Shown here: in pieces, positions 25,116-33,211 of the stretch | Position numbering within the stretch: position 1 is the first letter of the stretch | Layout of the letters: each line of letters starts with the position of its first letter | Assembly: GCF_005298175.1 (NCBI RefSeq) | Contig: NZ_SZYH01000002.1 | Location: 434,001 to 498,000, forward strand | Length of the DNA: 64,000 nt | Source: Marinobacter panjinensis | GTDB lineage: Bacteria > Pseudomonadota > Gammaproteobacteria > Pseudomonadales > Oleiphilaceae | Direction: 5' to 3' | Translations under genes and position numbers: made by a program | Notes under the pieces: generated by a model | Seen by the model: only the letters and a program-made list of their open reading frames with translations | The model's database searches: none | What the model was told of the DNA's origin: nothing

Positions 25116-26186
25116 CTAGCGGATTCCTTTCGCGGCCTGCTCCGCCAGGTATTTTTTTCTGTGTTCCCCCGGGCTGGTTTCGAACCAGCGACGCCAGGCC
25201 TTGTGAAAAGCCGCCGGATTGGAAAACCCCAATAGCCAGGCTATCTCCGATAGTGATGCCCGTGTTTCCCGGATGTACTCCAGCGCCAGTTCCCGGCGGG
25301 TTTCGTCCACCAGTTCCCGGAAACCTGTCTGTTCGTCTGCGAGTTGCCTCTGCAGCGTCCAGGGCGCCACGCCCAGCTTTTCCGCAACTGCTGGCAGGGT
25401 AGGGGTGTCTCCCTGCAGCAGGGGCGGTAGCAGGTCCTTCACGCGGTCCCCGGTACTCCAGCCGGCACGGATTCGCAAAAGGTCGCGGTAGCATTGTCCC
25501 GACAGTTTCTCATACATCGCCGCCTGCGCCTGCAACGAGGCCGCTTCCCTGATGCCCGGGGCCAGTCTCAGACTGTTGCCCTCCGCGCCAAACCTCACCG
25601 GGCATCCGAACCACCGCTCGAACACGTCGTCCTGGTCCTGGGAAGGGTATTCAATGGTCACCCGTTCTATGACCTTGTTCTGGCCGGTAATGATTCTCAG
25701 AAATTGCGTCCAGGCTGCCAGAACGGAGTCCACCACGAAAAAGTTGAAGACGTTGTAGGGCTTGATCGAGTAGAAGTGCGCTTCCCTCCCACCATCGGCT
25801 GTCCATGGGGTCCCCCGGCTATTGCGGCTGGTCAGCAGGGCGTAGTGAATCAGGGTGTTGATGGCTTCGCCGGCTGTCGGCGCACATTGGGCGGCCAGCC
25901 CGGCAACGCCAGCGTCGACTGGTCGTGACAGTTGCCCCATCGTCAGGCCCAGCGCCGGGTTGCCGGTGAGGCCAATGGCGGCCTGGCCCATTCGCATGAA
26001 GCGAGGAATGCTGATGCGGGCCTCCGGTTCCCTAAGGGCCTGTTTATCCAGCCCGAAACGACCGAGCAGGTCTGTGGGGTCTGCGCCCTCCGCACGGATG
26101 GCTCGCGCCATGACAGCAACATACAGCACGCTGATGTCACCGAGGGGATTCTTGTGTCTGGTGATGGTGGGCATGGTTTTCAGCAT
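25116..26186 (-). CDS. AraC family regulator divergent from fadH
   Basis: The 356-residue protein has the Arabinose_bd-type N-terminal domain (to about residue 225) and a C-terminal AraC helix-turn-helix (PTLPAVAEKLGVAPWTLQRQL, then IAWLLGFSNPAAFHKAWRRWF). It is a paralogue in architecture of the regulator at 23.7 kb. Divergent placement, with 120 bases between its start and fadH, makes fadH the likely target. The start ATG at 26186 is followed by another at 26174; neither has a strong ribosome site. The ligand is not known; an unsaturated fatty acid or CoA derivative is a reasonable guess. Confidence 0.87.
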   Translation of the reverse strand: MLKTMPTITRHKNPLGDISVLYVAVMARAIRAEGADPTDLLGRFGLDKQALREPEARISIPRFMRMGQAAIGLTGNPALGLTMGQLSRPVDAGVAGLAAQCAPTAGEAINTLIHYALLTSRNSRGTPWTADGGREAHFYSIKPYNVFNFFVVDSVLAAWTQFLRIITGQNKVIERVTIEYPSQDQDDVFERWFGCPVRFGAEGNSLRLAPGIREAASLQAQAAMYEKLSGQCYRDLLRIRAGWSTGDRVKDLLPPLLQGDTPTLPAVAEKLGVAPWTLQRQLADEQTGFRELVDETRRELALEYIRETRASLSEIAWLLGFSNPAAFHKAWRRWFETSPGEHRKKYLAEQAAKGIR

Positions 26187-26306
26187 TGTCTTACAAGTTA
26201 TCTCAGGATATCAGATTGTGCTTCAGGGATATTGTCTGCTTCAAGTGCGGAGACTACTTTAGAGCCCATGATTCGGCACCGCCGTTCCGATAACAGGAGA
26301 GAGACC

Positions 26307-28376
26307 ATGACAGCATCATCATCACCAGGCGTTGCGCGCTACCCCAACCTGCTGGAGCCACTGGACCTGGGGTTTACCCGCCTTCGTAACCGTACCCTGA
26401 TGGGCTCCATGCATACCGGCCTGGAAGAAGCAAAGAACGGCTTTGAGCGGCTTGCAGCCTTCTATGCCGAACGCGCCCGTGGCGGCGCCGGCCTGATTGT
26501 GACCGGTGGTATTTCTCCCAACCTGGAGGGCGCCGTATTTCAGCACGCGGCCAAGATGAGCACCCCGGAAGAAGCGGAAAGACATAAGGTGATCACCCAT
26601 GCGGTGCATGAGGCCGAGGGAAAAATCTGTATGCAGATTCTTCATGCCGGCCGCTATGCCTATCATCCGGAACTGGTGGCACCCTCCGCTATACAGGCGC
26701 CCATCAACCCGTTGAAGCCGAAGGCACTGGACGAGGCGGGTATCGAGAAACAAATCGAGGACTACGTGAATTGTGCCGCTCTGGCCAGGGAAGCCGGGTA
26801 CGACGGTGTGGAGATCATGGGCTCCGAAGGCTACTTCATCAACCAGTTCATTGTGGCTCACACCAACCACCGCACCGACCGGTGGGGCGGCAGTTACGAA
26901 AACCGTATTCGTCTGCCCATTGAGGTTGTTCGTCGGGTTCGTGAGCGTGTCGGCAGCGATTTCATCCTGATCTATCGCCTGTCGATGCTGGACCTCATCG
27001 AGGACGGCAGTACCTGGGAAGAGGTGGTGCAGCTGGCCAAGGAAATTGAAAAGGCCGGTGCTACCATCATCAATACCGGCATTGGCTGGCACGAAGCCCG
27101 GGTGCCGACCATCGCGACGTCGGTTCCCCGGGGCGCCTTCACCAAGGTCACGGCTCGCCTGAAAGATGAAGTCAGTATTCCCCTGGTGACCACCAACCGC
27201 ATCAACATGCCGGAGGTGGCCGAGAAAATCCTCGCGGAAGGCGACGCCGACATGGTCTCCATGGCGAGGCCGTTCCTGGCGGATGCGGATCTGGTGCTCA
27301 AGGCAGCACAGGACCGTGCCGACGAGATCAATACCTGCATCGGCTGTAACCAGGCCTGTCTGGACCACACCTTCAGCGGCAAGCTGACCTCGTGCCTGGT
27401 TAACCCTCGTGCCTGCCATGAAACCGAGCTTACCTACGTTAAAACGGCGACGCCCAAAACCATCGCCGTTGTGGGTGCCGGCCCTGCCGGGCTGGCGTTT
27501 GCCACCGTAGCGGCAGAGCGCGGCCACAAGGTCACACTGTTTGATGCCGGCAGCGAAGTGGGTGGGCAGTTCAATGTGGCCAAGCTGATTCCGGGCAAGG
27601 AAGAGTTCTATGAAACCCTGCGTTATTACCGGGTGATGCTGGACAAGCACGGAGTGGATGTTCGCCTGAATACCCGTGTAGATGTGGAGGACCTGAAGGC
27701 TGGCGGATTTGATCACGTGGTCCTGGCCAGCGGTGTCAGTCCTCGCACGCCTGACATTGAGGGTGTGGATCACCCCAAGGTGATCGGTTACCTGGATGCC
27801 CTGTTGGGGCGGAAGCCGGTAGGTCAGAAGGTGGCGGTGATTGGCGCCGGCGGGATCGGCTTCGATGTCTCTGAGTTTATCGTTCACAAGGGGTCGTCCG
27901 CGGCGCTGGATCCGGAGCACTTCATGCGGGAATGGGGCGTGGACCTGAGCGTTGAGCATCGCGGGGGTATCCAGGGCATGGAGCCCGAGGTGCCGGAGCC
28001 GGCCCGTGAGGTGTATCTGCTGCAACGCAAGACCTCCAAGGTTGGCAAGAACCTGGGCAAGACCACCGGCTGGATCCACCGTACCTCCCTGAAAAATCGC
28101 CAGGTCCAGATGGTGCCGGGGGTCAGCTACCGCAAGATTGACGACGAGGGGCTGCATATCACCGTGACCCCGAAAGGGGCAGAGCAGGGCGAAGACCGGG
28201 TGTTACCAGTAGATACCATCGTGATCTGTGCCGGTCAGGAGCCGCTGCGTGAGTTGCAGGGCGGTCTGGAAGCGGCGGGCGTGCAGGTTCATTTGATCGG
28301 TGGCGCCGATGTGGCCGCGGAGCTGGACGCCAAGCGCGCTATTGACCAGGGTAGTCGCCTGGCAGCCGAGCTCTGA
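26307..28376 (+). CDS. fadH: 2,4-dienoyl-CoA reductase (NADPH), iron-sulfur flavoprotein
   Basis: The 689-residue protein reduces 2,4-dienoyl-CoA during oxidation of unsaturated fatty acids. An N-terminal Old-Yellow-Enzyme barrel (~15-340; YPNLLEPLDLGFTRLRNR, GYFINQFI, TNHRTDRWGGSYENR) is followed by a 4Fe-4S cysteine cluster (CIGCNQACLDHTFSGK, then SCLVNPRAC; ~344-372), an FAD motif (VVGAGPAGLAFATVAAERGH) and an NADPH domain (VAVIGAGGIGFDVSEF). Length matches E. coli FadH (about 670). The ATG at 26307 has ACAGGAGAGAGACC as leader; the frame is open further up, but that region lies within the divergent AraC gene. The 11 bases 26297-26307 are perfectly complementary to the predicted Fur-controlled sRNA at 32.7 kb. 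Confidence 0.93.
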   Translation: MTASSSPGVARYPNLLEPLDLGFTRLRNRTLMGSMHTGLEEAKNGFERLAAFYAERARGGAGLIVTGGISPNLEGAVFQHAAKMSTPEEAERHKVITHAVHEAEGKICMQILHAGRYAYHPELVAPSAIQAPINPLKPKALDEAGIEKQIEDYVNCAALAREAGYDGVEIMGSEGYFINQFIVAHTNHRTDRWGGSYENRIRLPIEVVRRVRERVGSDFILIYRLSMLDLIEDGSTWEEVVQLAKEIEKAGATIINTGIGWHEARVPTIATSVPRGAFTKVTARLKDEVSIPLVTTNRINMPEVAEKILAEGDADMVSMARPFLADADLVLKAAQDRADEINTCIGCNQACLDHTFSGKLTSCLVNPRACHETELTYVKTATPKTIAVVGAGPAGLAFATVAAERGHKVTLFDAGSEVGGQFNVAKLIPGKEEFYETLRYYRVMLDKHGVDVRLNTRVDVEDLKAGGFDHVVLASGVSPRTPDIEGVDHPKVIGYLDALLGRKPVGQKVAVIGAGGIGFDVSEFIVHKGSSAALDPEHFMREWGVDLSVEHRGGIQGMEPEVPEPAREVYLLQRKTSKVGKNLGKTTGWIHRTSLKNRQVQMVPGVSYRKIDDEGLHITVTPKGAEQGEDRVLPVDTIVICAGQEPLRELQGGLEAAGVQVHLIGGADVAAELDAKRAIDQGSRLAAEL

Positions 28377-28481
28377 CAGCCAGAACCGCGGTTCATGCCC
28401 CATGATCACAAAACGTTGCAGTTTTCCCCTGTCCAGCGGGTATTGAGCCGCTAGACTATTATCCGGAAGTCTGTCAGTTTG

Positions 28482-28518
28482 AAACCGGCCCCGTACTGAC
28501 CGTGCGTGGCCGGTTTTT
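28482..28518 (+). terminator. Rho-independent terminator after fadH
   Basis: AAACCGGCC (28482-28490) pairs perfectly with GGCCGGTTT (28508-28516), with a 17-base loop, and the stem runs into a T-stretch (28514-28518). It lies about 105 bases after the fadH stop and upstream of the coiled-coil gene on the same strand, separating the two. Confidence 0.65.
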
Positions 28519-28597
28519 GGTATCTGATGGTAAAACGGAACGCCCTGGTGGCGTTCACCGTGTTGCTGTCAGGTTTTCGGAGAGCGGGGAGTCTGCA

Positions 28598-29848
28598 ATG
28601 GGGTCTGCCGACCAGGCAAATGATGGTTATTCGGCGGTATTTTTCATGGATGGCAGCAATGTGTCGCGGCAGATGCGTGCGTCGGAGTTCGGTGCCTTTC
28701 TGGATGGCTACGTAGGGCTGTCTGACCTGGCGGATACCGACGTCAAGGCGGTGTACGTGCTCCTGGGCAAGGACCTTCTGGTGCGCTCTCTGGTGTTTTT
28801 CCGCATCTATTTCGATGAGGAGGGCCGGGCTGACAGCAACTGGAACCTGCCGGTAGAGAAGCTGGCGAAAAAGGGGGCCAAGGGTCCTGATATGGGTGCC
28901 GGCCCGATTCGCCTGGTATGCCGCAGTCAGTGCCCCAAGTCCGCTAATGCGGAGGAACTCTGGGATCCGGACATGACGCCGGGAAGTAACCATTTTCAGG
29001 CCATTCGCCGCGCCCTGGAAGCCAATAGCCTGAAGCTGCGGAAAGTGGAGCCAGCGGCCGAGGAAGACATTCCCGTGCTGGGTGAGGACGCCCGCTCCGC
29101 GGAAGACACGGAGGCGCTTAATGACCGCGCACGCCTGGCCCAGGTTATCCGTGAGCAACGGCTTCGCATCAAGACCCTGCAAAGCGTTCACCGGGATGCC
29201 CTGTCTGACATTCAGCGGGAAAATCGCCATGAGATGCAGGCATTACGTAACGAAATGGCTGAGCTTCAGCAGAAGTTCGAACGCCAGAAACTCAGCAGTG
29301 AGCAGCTGAAAAAGCGTCTGGCCGAGCGCAATGAACAGTATTTGTCGATGCAGGAGCAGATTGCTGGCGGTGATGAGCGCAAGCAGCGTGAGGATGCCAC
29401 GTCCGATGCAGAGGTTGTGTTATTACGGGAGCAATTGGAACGTCGCCAGCGGGAACTGGAAATCCGGGACGAGAAAATTGTGGCGCTCGAGCAGGAAAAT
29501 CACGACCTACGTCACCAGACACCCACCGAAAATTCGGTCATGGAGCACTTGCAGAACCAGTCGGTATTTCTGGTGGCCTACCACCCCGGGGTTGGGCATA
29601 TCACTCTGCCGTATAATGATATCGAAACCTATTTCCGCAACCCGGTGGCCTATGCCGCGGAACGTTGTGGTCTGAATGAACCTGCCTACAAGCAGTGGCT
29701 GGAGCATTACGAAAAACCCGTCTGCCACCATCAGGATGATGACGGAACCCCCTGTGACGAACCGGTAATGAGGGTCAGCCAGCCCGCCGACTTCCGGGCG
29801 GGAATCGATGATCGCTGTGAAAAGCACCAGCCGCAGGCTGAGAATTAA
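28598..29848 (+). CDS. Coiled-coil protein of unknown function with C-terminal Cys/His cluster
   Basis: I do not recognise a named family for this 416-residue protein. It has an N-terminal globular domain (about 1-120; SAVFFMDGSNVSRQMRASEF), then a long charged coiled coil (about 175-306; rich in Q, E, R), and a C-terminal domain ending in a Cys/His cluster: VCHHQDDDGTPCDEP and DRCEKHQ at about residues 373-413, which could bind zinc. The ATG at 28598 has GGGGAG upstream; the frame is open to 28502 but without a better site. There is no signal peptide. It precedes nadK by 131 bases. A scaffold or chromosome-associated role would fit the shape but is a guess. Confidence 0.75.
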   Translation: MGSADQANDGYSAVFFMDGSNVSRQMRASEFGAFLDGYVGLSDLADTDVKAVYVLLGKDLLVRSLVFFRIYFDEEGRADSNWNLPVEKLAKKGAKGPDMGAGPIRLVCRSQCPKSANAEELWDPDMTPGSNHFQAIRRALEANSLKLRKVEPAAEEDIPVLGEDARSAEDTEALNDRARLAQVIREQRLRIKTLQSVHRDALSDIQRENRHEMQALRNEMAELQQKFERQKLSSEQLKKRLAERNEQYLSMQEQIAGGDERKQREDATSDAEVVLLREQLERRQRELEIRDEKIVALEQENHDLRHQTPTENSVMEHLQNQSVFLVAYHPGVGHITLPYNDIETYFRNPVAYAAERCGLNEPAYKQWLEHYEKPVCHHQDDDGTPCDEPVMRVSQPADFRAGIDDRCEKHQPQAEN

Positions 29849-29909
29849 CGCCGCATTACCTGCCCTGAACGGGATCTTTTTTCAGAATCTGGCCGTATTT
29901 CGTTACTAT

Positions 29910-29935
29910 GGTCTCCCAGACGTTTCCGGGAGACC
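29910..29935 (+). promoter_or_regulatory. Leader hairpin upstream of nadK
   Basis: GGTCTCCC (29910-29917) and GGGAGACC (29928-29935) form a perfect 8-bp stem with a 10-base loop, 45 bases before the nadK start. No T-run follows, so it is not a classical terminator. A 5' leader structure for nadK is likely; a role is not evident. Confidence 0.4.
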
Positions 29936-29979
29936 AGCGAGATCAATCCCGGCCCATACAGATATCCACAGGAAGCTAC

Positions 29980-30864
29980 ATGGATCAATTCAGAAACATT
30001 GGCGTGATTGGCCGCATGGGCAGTGTCAAGGTGGTCGAGTCGCTGCGTCAGCTCAAACAGTACCTGACGAATAATCACTACCACGTGATCATCGAAGAAG
30101 ACACGGCCAGTATGTTGCCGGGCCATGGCCTGCAGGTGGCAAGCAAAAAGCTCCTTGGGGAAATCTGTGATCTGGTGATTGTGGTTGGCGGCGACGGTAG
30201 CCTGCTCGGTGCAGCCCGGGAACTGGCAAAATCGAAGATTCCACTGTTGGGGGTGAACCGTGGCCGCCTCGGCTTTCTGACCGACATATCGCCGTCCGAT
30301 CTGGAAGAGCGGCTGGGCAAGGTACTCCAGGGCGAGTACATCGAAGAGACGCGTTTTCTTCTGGACGGGCATGTCGAGCGTAATGGCCAGCCCCTCGGCT
30401 TTGGAACCGCCCTGAATGACGTGGTGCTCCATCCCGGCAAATCCACCCGGATGATCGGGTTCGATCTGTATATTGACGGACATTTCGTATACAGCCAGCG
30501 TTCGGACGGGCTTATTGTGTCCACTCCTACCGGCTCAACGGCGTATTCGTTGTCGGCGGGCGGGCCTATCATGCACCCCAAGCTGGATGCGGTTGTGCTG
30601 GTACCCATGTTTCCGCACACCCTGAGCAGTCGGCCTATCGTGGTAGACGGCAAGAGCGAGATCAAACTGGTGATTGGTGAGACCAACGAAACCTATCCGC
30701 AGATCAGTTTCGACGGGCAGATGAACATTGCCTGCGCACCGGGCGATATCATCCGTATCACCAAAAAGCCCTTCAAGATCCGCCTTATTCATCCCGCGGA
30801 CCACAATTTTTACGCCACATGCCGGGACAAGCTGGGCTGGGCCAGTGAGATTTCAGCGAGTTAA
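29980..30864 (+). CDS. nadK: NAD kinase
   Basis: The 294-residue cytoplasmic enzyme phosphorylates NAD to NADP. Visible signatures are the GGDGS motif in VIVVGGDGSLLGAAR (about residues 59-73), NRGRLGFLTDI, the NDVVLHPG segment and the conserved TPTGSTAYSLSAGGPI and FDGQ motifs. Length equals that of E. coli NadK. The ATG at 29980 has AGGAAG upstream. It opens a block whose order (nadK, metallophosphatase, rhomboid, DUF1315, DUF2797, pepN) I recall from Pseudomonas. The stop is four bases before the next start. Confidence 0.96.
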   Translation: MDQFRNIGVIGRMGSVKVVESLRQLKQYLTNNHYHVIIEEDTASMLPGHGLQVASKKLLGEICDLVIVVGGDGSLLGAARELAKSKIPLLGVNRGRLGFLTDISPSDLEERLGKVLQGEYIEETRFLLDGHVERNGQPLGFGTALNDVVLHPGKSTRMIGFDLYIDGHFVYSQRSDGLIVSTPTGSTAYSLSAGGPIMHPKLDAVVLVPMFPHTLSSRPIVVDGKSEIKLVIGETNETYPQISFDGQMNIACAPGDIIRITKKPFKIRLIHPADHNFYATCRDKLGWASEISAS

Positions 30865-30868
30865 AAAC

Positions 30869-31882
30869 ATGGTAGGACAGGCAAGATCCGCTAGCCGCGG
30901 CTACGACATTATCGGCGATATTCACGGATGCGCGCATACCCTGGAGCGACTGCTGAAGCAGATGGGTTATCGCAAGGTAAACGGTGTATACGAGCATCCG
31001 CGGCGGCAGGCCATTTTCATCGGCGATATTATTGACCGGGGGCCCCGCATTCGTGAGTCCCTGCACCTGGTGCGGGACATGGTAGAGCATGGCTCTGCCC
31101 GTATTGTGATGGGCAATCATGAGTACAATGCCCTCGGTTACTGTACCCGTGCCCGGCCAGGCAGCGGCAGAAAATTTCTTCGTGAGCATAACGCCCGTCA
31201 CGACCGGCTGATCCGTGAAACCCTGGAGCAGTTCGAGCACCACCCCCACGAGTGGAACGAGTTTCTCGAATGGTTCTATACCATCCCGCTGTTTATCGAC
31301 GAGCCGGACTTCCGCGCGGTGCATGCCTGCTGGGACAGCGAGCTGATCAACAAATTCAAGGAAAGTCAGGGTGGGGCCTGTATCGATGATGACTTCCTCC
31401 ATGCCTCCGCTGCTATTGAGTCCTTCGCCGGCCAGGTGATGGACACTCTCCTGCGCGGCACTGACCTGCGGTTGCCGCCAGGGGTGAAAATCACCGGCAA
31501 GGATGGTTATGTCAGAGAGTTTTTCCGCACCAAGTTCTGGGCGGACAACCCGAGAACCTACGCCGATGTGGTGTTCCAGCCGGACCCTTTGCCGGAAGAG
31601 GTCGCCTGTCGTGAGCTGACGGATGCCGAGCGCCGTCAGTTGATCAGCTATCCGAGCTCAGCCCCTCCGGTCTTCGTAGGCCATTACTGGATGGAGGGCG
31701 AGCCGGCGCCGCTCAAGCACAACGTTGCCTGTATCGACTTCAGTGCCGTCAAGTACGGCAAACTGGTGGCCTATCGGCTGGATGGCGAACGTACACTCTC
31801 CCGTGACAAGTTTGTGTGGGTGGATGTGGAGCGCCCGGAGCAGCCGGAATATCCCACCAGTGAAGACAGCTTGGCGAGGTAG
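30869..31882 (+). CDS. Metallophosphoesterase (PPP-like phosphatase)
   Basis: The 337-residue protein has the calcineurin-like metal-binding signatures in order: GDIHG (about residue 17), IGDIIDRGPR (about 51) and GNHEYNALGY (about 83), with later histidines in VGHYW. The DRG form places it nearest the PPP/ApaH-like phosphatases. It may act on a phosphoprotein or a diadenosine polyphosphate; the substrate is not known. The ATG at 30869 lies five bases after the nadK stop, so the two are one operon; the preceding TTAAAAAC offers little ribosome site, consistent with translational coupling. The next gene starts three bases after its stop. Confidence 0.85.
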   Translation: MVGQARSASRGYDIIGDIHGCAHTLERLLKQMGYRKVNGVYEHPRRQAIFIGDIIDRGPRIRESLHLVRDMVEHGSARIVMGNHEYNALGYCTRARPGSGRKFLREHNARHDRLIRETLEQFEHHPHEWNEFLEWFYTIPLFIDEPDFRAVHACWDSELINKFKESQGGACIDDDFLHASAAIESFAGQVMDTLLRGTDLRLPPGVKITGKDGYVREFFRTKFWADNPRTYADVVFQPDPLPEEVACRELTDAERRQLISYPSSAPPVFVGHYWMEGEPAPLKHNVACIDFSAVKYGKLVAYRLDGERTLSRDKFVWVDVERPEQPEYPTSEDSLAR

Positions 31883-31885
31883 CCT

Positions 31886-32761
31886 GTGTACCGGATCAAA
31901 CAGATTGATACGACAGTAGACCTGGCCGGGTTCAGTAATTGGCTGAAAGAACAGGGGGTTAGGCACCGGATTACCGAGGAGGGCGGCTACCAGGTGTTGT
32001 GGCTGGAGAACCCGGAGCATACAGAGCCGGTTCTGCAGGCCCTCGAGCGTTTTCTGAGTGACCCGGAGATTCAGCAGGCGGTGAATACCACCGCACGGTC
32101 GCCGGTGTTTGTGGGAGGGCGCTGGCAGCCATCGCCCCGCCACGCGCCGATTGTACTGGGGATGATTCTGCTGGCGCTGCTGGTAGCCTGGGTGACCGCC
32201 ATGGGGCAGAATCAGCTCTCCACCCTACTGATGTTTGTGGACCCCCGGTTTTACGACTTCGGCTCCCTGGCTGAGCGCACTCAGGCACTGTCGTCGACAT
32301 TGGCGAGTGGTCAGGTCTGGCGCCTGGTTACCCCGGATTTCCTGCATTTCAGCTGGTCCCACATCATCTTCAACTCCGTGATGTTGTGGTTCCTGGGTAG
32401 CCAGATCGAGTGGTTTGATGGTCGTGTCCGGTTACTGGTGCTGTTTTTGGTCACCAGTTTGCTGTCCAACGGGTTGCAGTACATTGTCTCCGGCCCGTTG
32501 TTCGGAGGGCTGTCTGGCGTGGTCTACGGCATTCTCGGCTATTGTTGGCTCAGTCAGCGGCGTGTGCCCAGGTTCCAGTTCCCTCCTGCGCTGGTGACAT
32601 TTGCCGTTGTCTGGATGGTCATAGGGTTTACGCCCTTTCCGGAAATTCTTGGGTTGGGGCGCATGGCGAACGAGGCTCATCTGGGTGGTTTTGTGGCTGG
32701 CCTGGCGCTGGCGGTGGTTTTGCCGGCACCAAAAAAAGCCCCGCGAAATCGCGGGGCATAA
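31886..32761 (+). CDS. Rhomboid family intramembrane serine protease
   Basis: The 291-residue protein has an N-terminal cytoplasmic domain (~1-85, similar in size to that of GlpG), then about six membrane helices. The catalytic Ser is in GGLSGVVYGILGY (GxSG motif) and the catalytic His in NEAHLGGFVAGLAL. HFSWSHIIFNSVMLW gives the His-x3-Asn oxyanion region. Rhomboids cleave membrane protein substrates within the bilayer; substrates here are unknown. The GTG start at 31886 has GCGAGG upstream. The last codons (KAPRNRGA) are formed by the hairpin of the minus-strand sRNA terminator at 32731-32757, so the gene's 3' end doubles as an RNA element of the opposite strand. Confidence 0.9.
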   Translation: MYRIKQIDTTVDLAGFSNWLKEQGVRHRITEEGGYQVLWLENPEHTEPVLQALERFLSDPEIQQAVNTTARSPVFVGGRWQPSPRHAPIVLGMILLALLVAWVTAMGQNQLSTLLMFVDPRFYDFGSLAERTQALSSTLASGQVWRLVTPDFLHFSWSHIIFNSVMLWFLGSQIEWFDGRVRLLVLFLVTSLLSNGLQYIVSGPLFGGLSGVVYGILGYCWLSQRRVPRFQFPPALVTFAVVWMVIGFTPFPEILGLGRMANEAHLGGFVAGLALAVVLPAPKKAPRNRGA

Positions 32762-32819
32762 AAAGAGCATTCAGCTCCTGATGAGAGAGACCAAATGAAC
32801 ACGACCTCGGTCATTTGGT
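32731..32819 (-). ncRNA. Predicted ~89-nt Fur-regulated small RNA
   Basis: On the minus strand a promoter (TTGACA at 32855-32850, 18-base spacer, TATCAT at 32831-32826) predicts initiation at about 32819. The transcript would open with a 9-bp hairpin (ACCAAATGA and TCATTTGGT, + strand 32811-32819 and 32790-32798). A pyrimidine-rich single strand containing GGTCTCTCTCATCAGG follows, then a small GAGC/GCTC hairpin, then a terminator stem GCCCCGCG/CGCGGGGC (32738-32757) with seven U (32731-32737). The promoter is covered by a near-perfect Fur box. Length and logic match iron-repressed sRNAs such as RyhB, but I see no RyhB core sequence. No ORF of note lies within. It is antisense to the last codons of the rhomboid gene. 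Confidence 0.7.
32738..32757 (-). terminator. Rho-independent terminator of the minus-strand sRNA
   Basis: GCCCCGCG (32738-32745) and CGCGGGGC (32750-32757) form an 8-bp GC-rich stem with loop AAAT. Seven A on the + strand at 32731-32737 give a seven-U tail only in the minus direction; on the + side the flank is CATAAAAAG. It therefore terminates leftward transcription, though no protein gene is read that way here. Confidence 0.85.
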
Positions 32820-32821
32820 GA

Positions 32822-32840
32822 GTTAATGATAATCATTATC
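32822..32840. promoter_or_regulatory. Fur box
   Basis: The 19 bases 32822-32840 match the classic Fur consensus GATAATGATAATCATTATC at 18 of 19 positions (T for A at position 2). The site lies between and over the -35 and -10 boxes of the minus-strand sRNA promoter and could also affect the rightward gene at 32912. Confidence 0.85.
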
Positions 32841-32911
32841 GTTTATTATTGTCAACGGGTTTGCTCACATTTTTTTGCTGTAAAGCGATTGAATAGTGAC
32901 TGGAGAGTGAA

Positions 32912-33211
32912 ATGACATACGAAGAGCTGATCAAGCGGCTGGATCCGGCGGTCTACCAGAACCTCAAGCGCGCCCTGGAACTGGGCAAATGGCCAGACGG
33001 CCGCAAACTGAGCGACGAACAGCGCTCAATCTGCATGGAGGCAGTCATTTATTACGAAGATCACCACCAGGTCCCCAGGGAAGAGCGGGTAGGGTATCTT
33101 GATCGCGGTAAAAAGGCCGGGACTGCCTGTGATCCCAGCGTGGCACGCACGGCAGGAAGCTCTGCCAATGGCGCAGCAGACGCGGATCAGTTCTTCGAGG
33201 TGAAGTCTTGA
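32912..33211 (+). CDS. DUF1315 (YeaC-like) family protein
   Basis: The 99-residue cytoplasmic protein matches the YeaC/DUF1315 family: MTYEELIKRLDPAVYQNLKRALELGKWPDGRKLS, then EQRSICMEAVIYYEDHH. The core is about 65 residues; the remaining Ala/Gly-rich tail (33 residues) is variable. The family's function is unknown. The stop overlaps the TTG start of the DUF2797 gene (TTGA), so the two are coupled, as in Pseudomonas by my recollection. A Fur box lies 72 bases upstream of the start and may influence it. Confidence 0.8.
   Translation: MTYEELIKRLDPAVYQNLKRALELGKWPDGRKLSDEQRSICMEAVIYYEDHHQVPREERVGYLDRGKKAGTACDPSVARTAGSSANGAADADQFFEVKS

Noticed and set aside
26322..28157. A 611-codon open frame antisense to fadH
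   Set aside because: It lies wholly within fadH on the other strand, has no family motif, and is explained by the GC-biased third positions of fadH.
32794..32820. An eight-codon ORF (ATG to TGA) on the + strand within the sRNA region
   Set aside because: It has only a weak ribosome site and its bases are explained by the 9-bp stem of the minus-strand RNA.
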